Assembly: GCA_031257715.1 (NCBI GenBank)
Contig: JAIROE010000083.1
Coordinates: 1 to 7,251 of the forward strand
Source of the DNA: Treponema sp.
GTDB taxonomy: Bacteria; Spirochaetota; Spirochaetia; Treponematales; Breznakiellaceae
Length of the DNA: 7,251 nt
Reading direction: 5' to 3'
Part shown: positions 6,483 to 7,251 of the stretch, piece by piece
Layout of the letters: every line of letters starts with the position of its first letter
How positions within the stretch are numbered: position 1 is the first letter of the stretch
Program-made: the position numbers and the translations under genes
Notes under the pieces: generated by a model
What the model saw: only the letters and a program-made list of their open reading frames with translations
Told to the model about the DNA's origin: nothing
The model's database searches: none

Positions 6483-6509
6483 GGAGTTTTGCGCGGAGCG
6501 CAAAACTCC
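6483..6509. repeat. Perfect 12-bp hairpin upstream of manC (second of a pair)
   Basis: GGAGTTTTGCGC (6483-6494) and GCGCAAAACTCC (6498-6509) are perfect reverse complements around a 3-base loop. With the preceding hairpin it forms a tandem pair ending directly upstream of the manC -35. It could terminate leftward transcription coming from the TPR gene or be an intergenic palindromic repeat. No U-run follows on the minus strand. Confidence 0.55.
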
Positions 6510-6537
6510 AGGGGGCGGTGGATTGAAGAGCGGCGCC

Positions 6538-6588
6538 GAAACTCCATAGCGGGTGAAACTGTGCGGCGGATGAAACTGTGCAGCGGGC
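6538..6588 (+). repeat. Three tandem 17-bp repeats beginning GAAACT
   Basis: Units 6538-6554, 6555-6571 and 6572-6588 are GAAACTCCATAGCGGGT, GAAACTGTGCGGCGGAT and GAAACTGTGCAGCGGGC. The last two differ at 3 of 17 positions; the first is more diverged. No gene is visible here. The GAAAC core also marks the 21-bp array further right. Confidence 0.65.
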
Positions 6589-6786
6589 CTGCGGGGTATT
6601 ACGGCCCGGCATACGCCCTCGGACTTTCCCATGGGCCGGCATACCGCGAAAAGATCCCCTTCCACAAGGCCGCGTCTCTTATACACACACGCGTTCCCCC
6701 TGTCCAGCCGGATTGCCTGGCGGCAGCCCGCCATGCCCCGCCCCTCTACCCCGGCGGCGTACCGCTATATGGCGGCCTCCCGCAGG
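6589..6786. other. Intergenic stretch between the two repeat arrays
   Basis: No convincing gene is seen on either strand. The open frames here lack ribosome binding sites and protein-like features. The only pattern noted is an imperfect direct repeat, GCCCGGCATAC (6603-6613) and GGCCGGCATAC (6634-6644), differing at one position. Confidence 0.4.
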
Positions 6787-7080
6787 AGCGCAGCGATTCC
6801 ATACCCGTATGAAACAATTCTGTACATGTATGAAATGATTCCATACATGTATAAAACAGTTCCCTGCCGGTATGAAACGGTTCTGCCCTTGTGTGAAATG
6901 ATTTTGCGCCGGTACGGACTTGCCCCGGAACGGGAGGAAACGGCCAGGGAAGGAAGGGAAACCGCCGGGGAAGGCCCGCAAACGGTTGGGGAATGGAGGG
7001 AAGCGGCCCCGGCGGGGCCAGAAAGCGGCGCGGAAGGGAGGGAAACGGCCGTGGAGGAGGGTGAAATGTCCCCGGAATGG
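6787..7080 (+). repeat. Array of 14 degenerate 21-bp tandem repeats with a GAAA core
   Basis: Starting at 6787 the sequence can be cut into consecutive 21-base units, with GAAA or a near variant at positions 4-7 of most units: for example, GAAAC at 6811, GAAAT at 6832, AAAAC at 6853, GAAAC at 6874, GAAAT at 6895, GAAAC at 6937, GAAAC at 6958, CAAAC at 6979, GAAGC at 7000, GAAAG at 7021, GAAAC at 7042 and GAAAT at 7063. Units to about 6912 are A/T-richer; later units are G/A-rich on this strand. The period is a multiple of three, and one plus-strand frame stays open across the whole array (6631-7212), giving heptapeptides such as YETILYM, YEMIPYM, YETVLPL and RETAGEG. No ribosome binding site or recognisable domain supports that frame, and it runs into the 3' end of the TPR gene, so I annotate a repeat and not a gene. 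Confidence 0.75.
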
Positions 7081-7163
7081 GGTTATGCGGCTACAGGCTG
7101 CGCGCCGCTTTCAACGCCCCTGGCCGCGAAGCTCCCGGGGCACCGGCCCGCAGCTTCCGGGGT

Positions 7164-7251
7164 TCAGTGCCCCTCTCGCCGCAGCCAGTCAAGGTGGTCC
7201 CGTGCCCGGTAATTACCGGGATCGAGCTGCAGAGCTTCTTCCCAGTCGGAC
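7164..7251 (-). CDS. C-terminal end of a tetratricopeptide-repeat (TPR) protein, partial
   Basis: The window ends inside a leftward gene. The last 28 codons and a TGA stop (7164-7166) read SDWEEALQLDPGNYRARDHL, then DWLRREGH. The segment WEEALQLDPGNYRARDHL fits the second half of a TPR helix pair and the start of the next (the consensus has xxALxLDPxNxxAxxxL). TPR proteins serve as protein-binding scaffolds, often in the periplasm or at the membrane in spirochaetes, but only the tail is visible here, so no function can be assigned. The gene reads toward manC on the same strand, but about 750 bases of repeats and hairpins lie between, so an operon is unlikely. Confidence 0.6.
   Translation of the reverse strand, partial: SDWEEALQLDPGNYRARDHLDWLRREGH

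Noticed and set aside
6123..6812. A 229-codon plus-strand open frame spanning the manC start and the repeat region
   Set aside because: Its first half is antisense to manC and its second half crosses hairpins and repeats. It has no ribosome binding site or protein-like features.
6787..7080. CRISPR array
   Set aside because: The GAAAC motif recalls the end of many CRISPR repeats, but the units are contiguous 21-mers with no spacers, are strongly diverged from one another, and no cas gene is present.

Overview
The window looks like a GC-rich spirochaete chromosome, most likely a Treponema-type organism such as those of termite guts. This is inferred from the character of the acetate kinase (444 residues, longer than the usual ~400), from the nitrogenase-like genes and from the overall composition. 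It was not tested by any search.

Layout. (1) Positions 1-135 hold the first 45 codons of a possible leftward gene that runs off the edge. (2) Positions 217-3024 are a decayed locus. A leftward nitrogenase component-1-like pair remains as a NifD-like C-terminal fragment overlapping a nearly full-length NifK-like gene with three frameshifts. Next to it, pointing rightward, are an internal fragment of an SsuC/TauC-type ABC permease and an SsuB/TauB-type ABC ATPase that has lost its start and carries one frameshift. The two halves meet head to head near 1940-1956 with no promoter or gene starts between them, so a deletion has probably removed the divergent control region and the 5' parts of both operons. 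(3) Positions 3025-3288 are intergenic and densely structured, with a three-arm fold, a long imperfect hairpin and a perfect 14-bp inverted repeat. (4) Positions 3289-3849 encode an intact DJ-1/PfpI family protein, which converges with (5) acetate kinase, ackA (3862-5196, leftward). (6) Positions 5279-6418 encode a mannose-1-phosphate guanylyltransferase (leftward), with a candidate leaderless promoter. (7) Positions 6419-7163 contain no convincing gene but hold two adjacent hairpins, a 17-bp triple repeat and a 14-unit degenerate 21-bp tandem array. (8) Positions 7164-7251 are the C-terminus of a leftward tetratricopeptide (TPR) protein.

How the genes relate. ackA (ATP from acetyl phosphate) and the guanylyltransferase (GDP-mannose for glycans) are ordinary housekeeping or envelope functions on the same strand, each with its own candidate promoter. 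The pseudogene block is the unusual part. A nitrogenase-like reductase beside a sulfonate/nitrate-type uptake system recalls the Mar-type (methylthio-alkane reductase) and other group IV nitrogenase-like clusters, but the sequence alone does not fix the substrate. The four frameshifts can all be explained by single-base changes in homonucleotide runs, while three neighbouring genes totalling about 3 kb are intact. That favours real decay over poor sequence, although the strongest argument is the truncation of three of the four genes.
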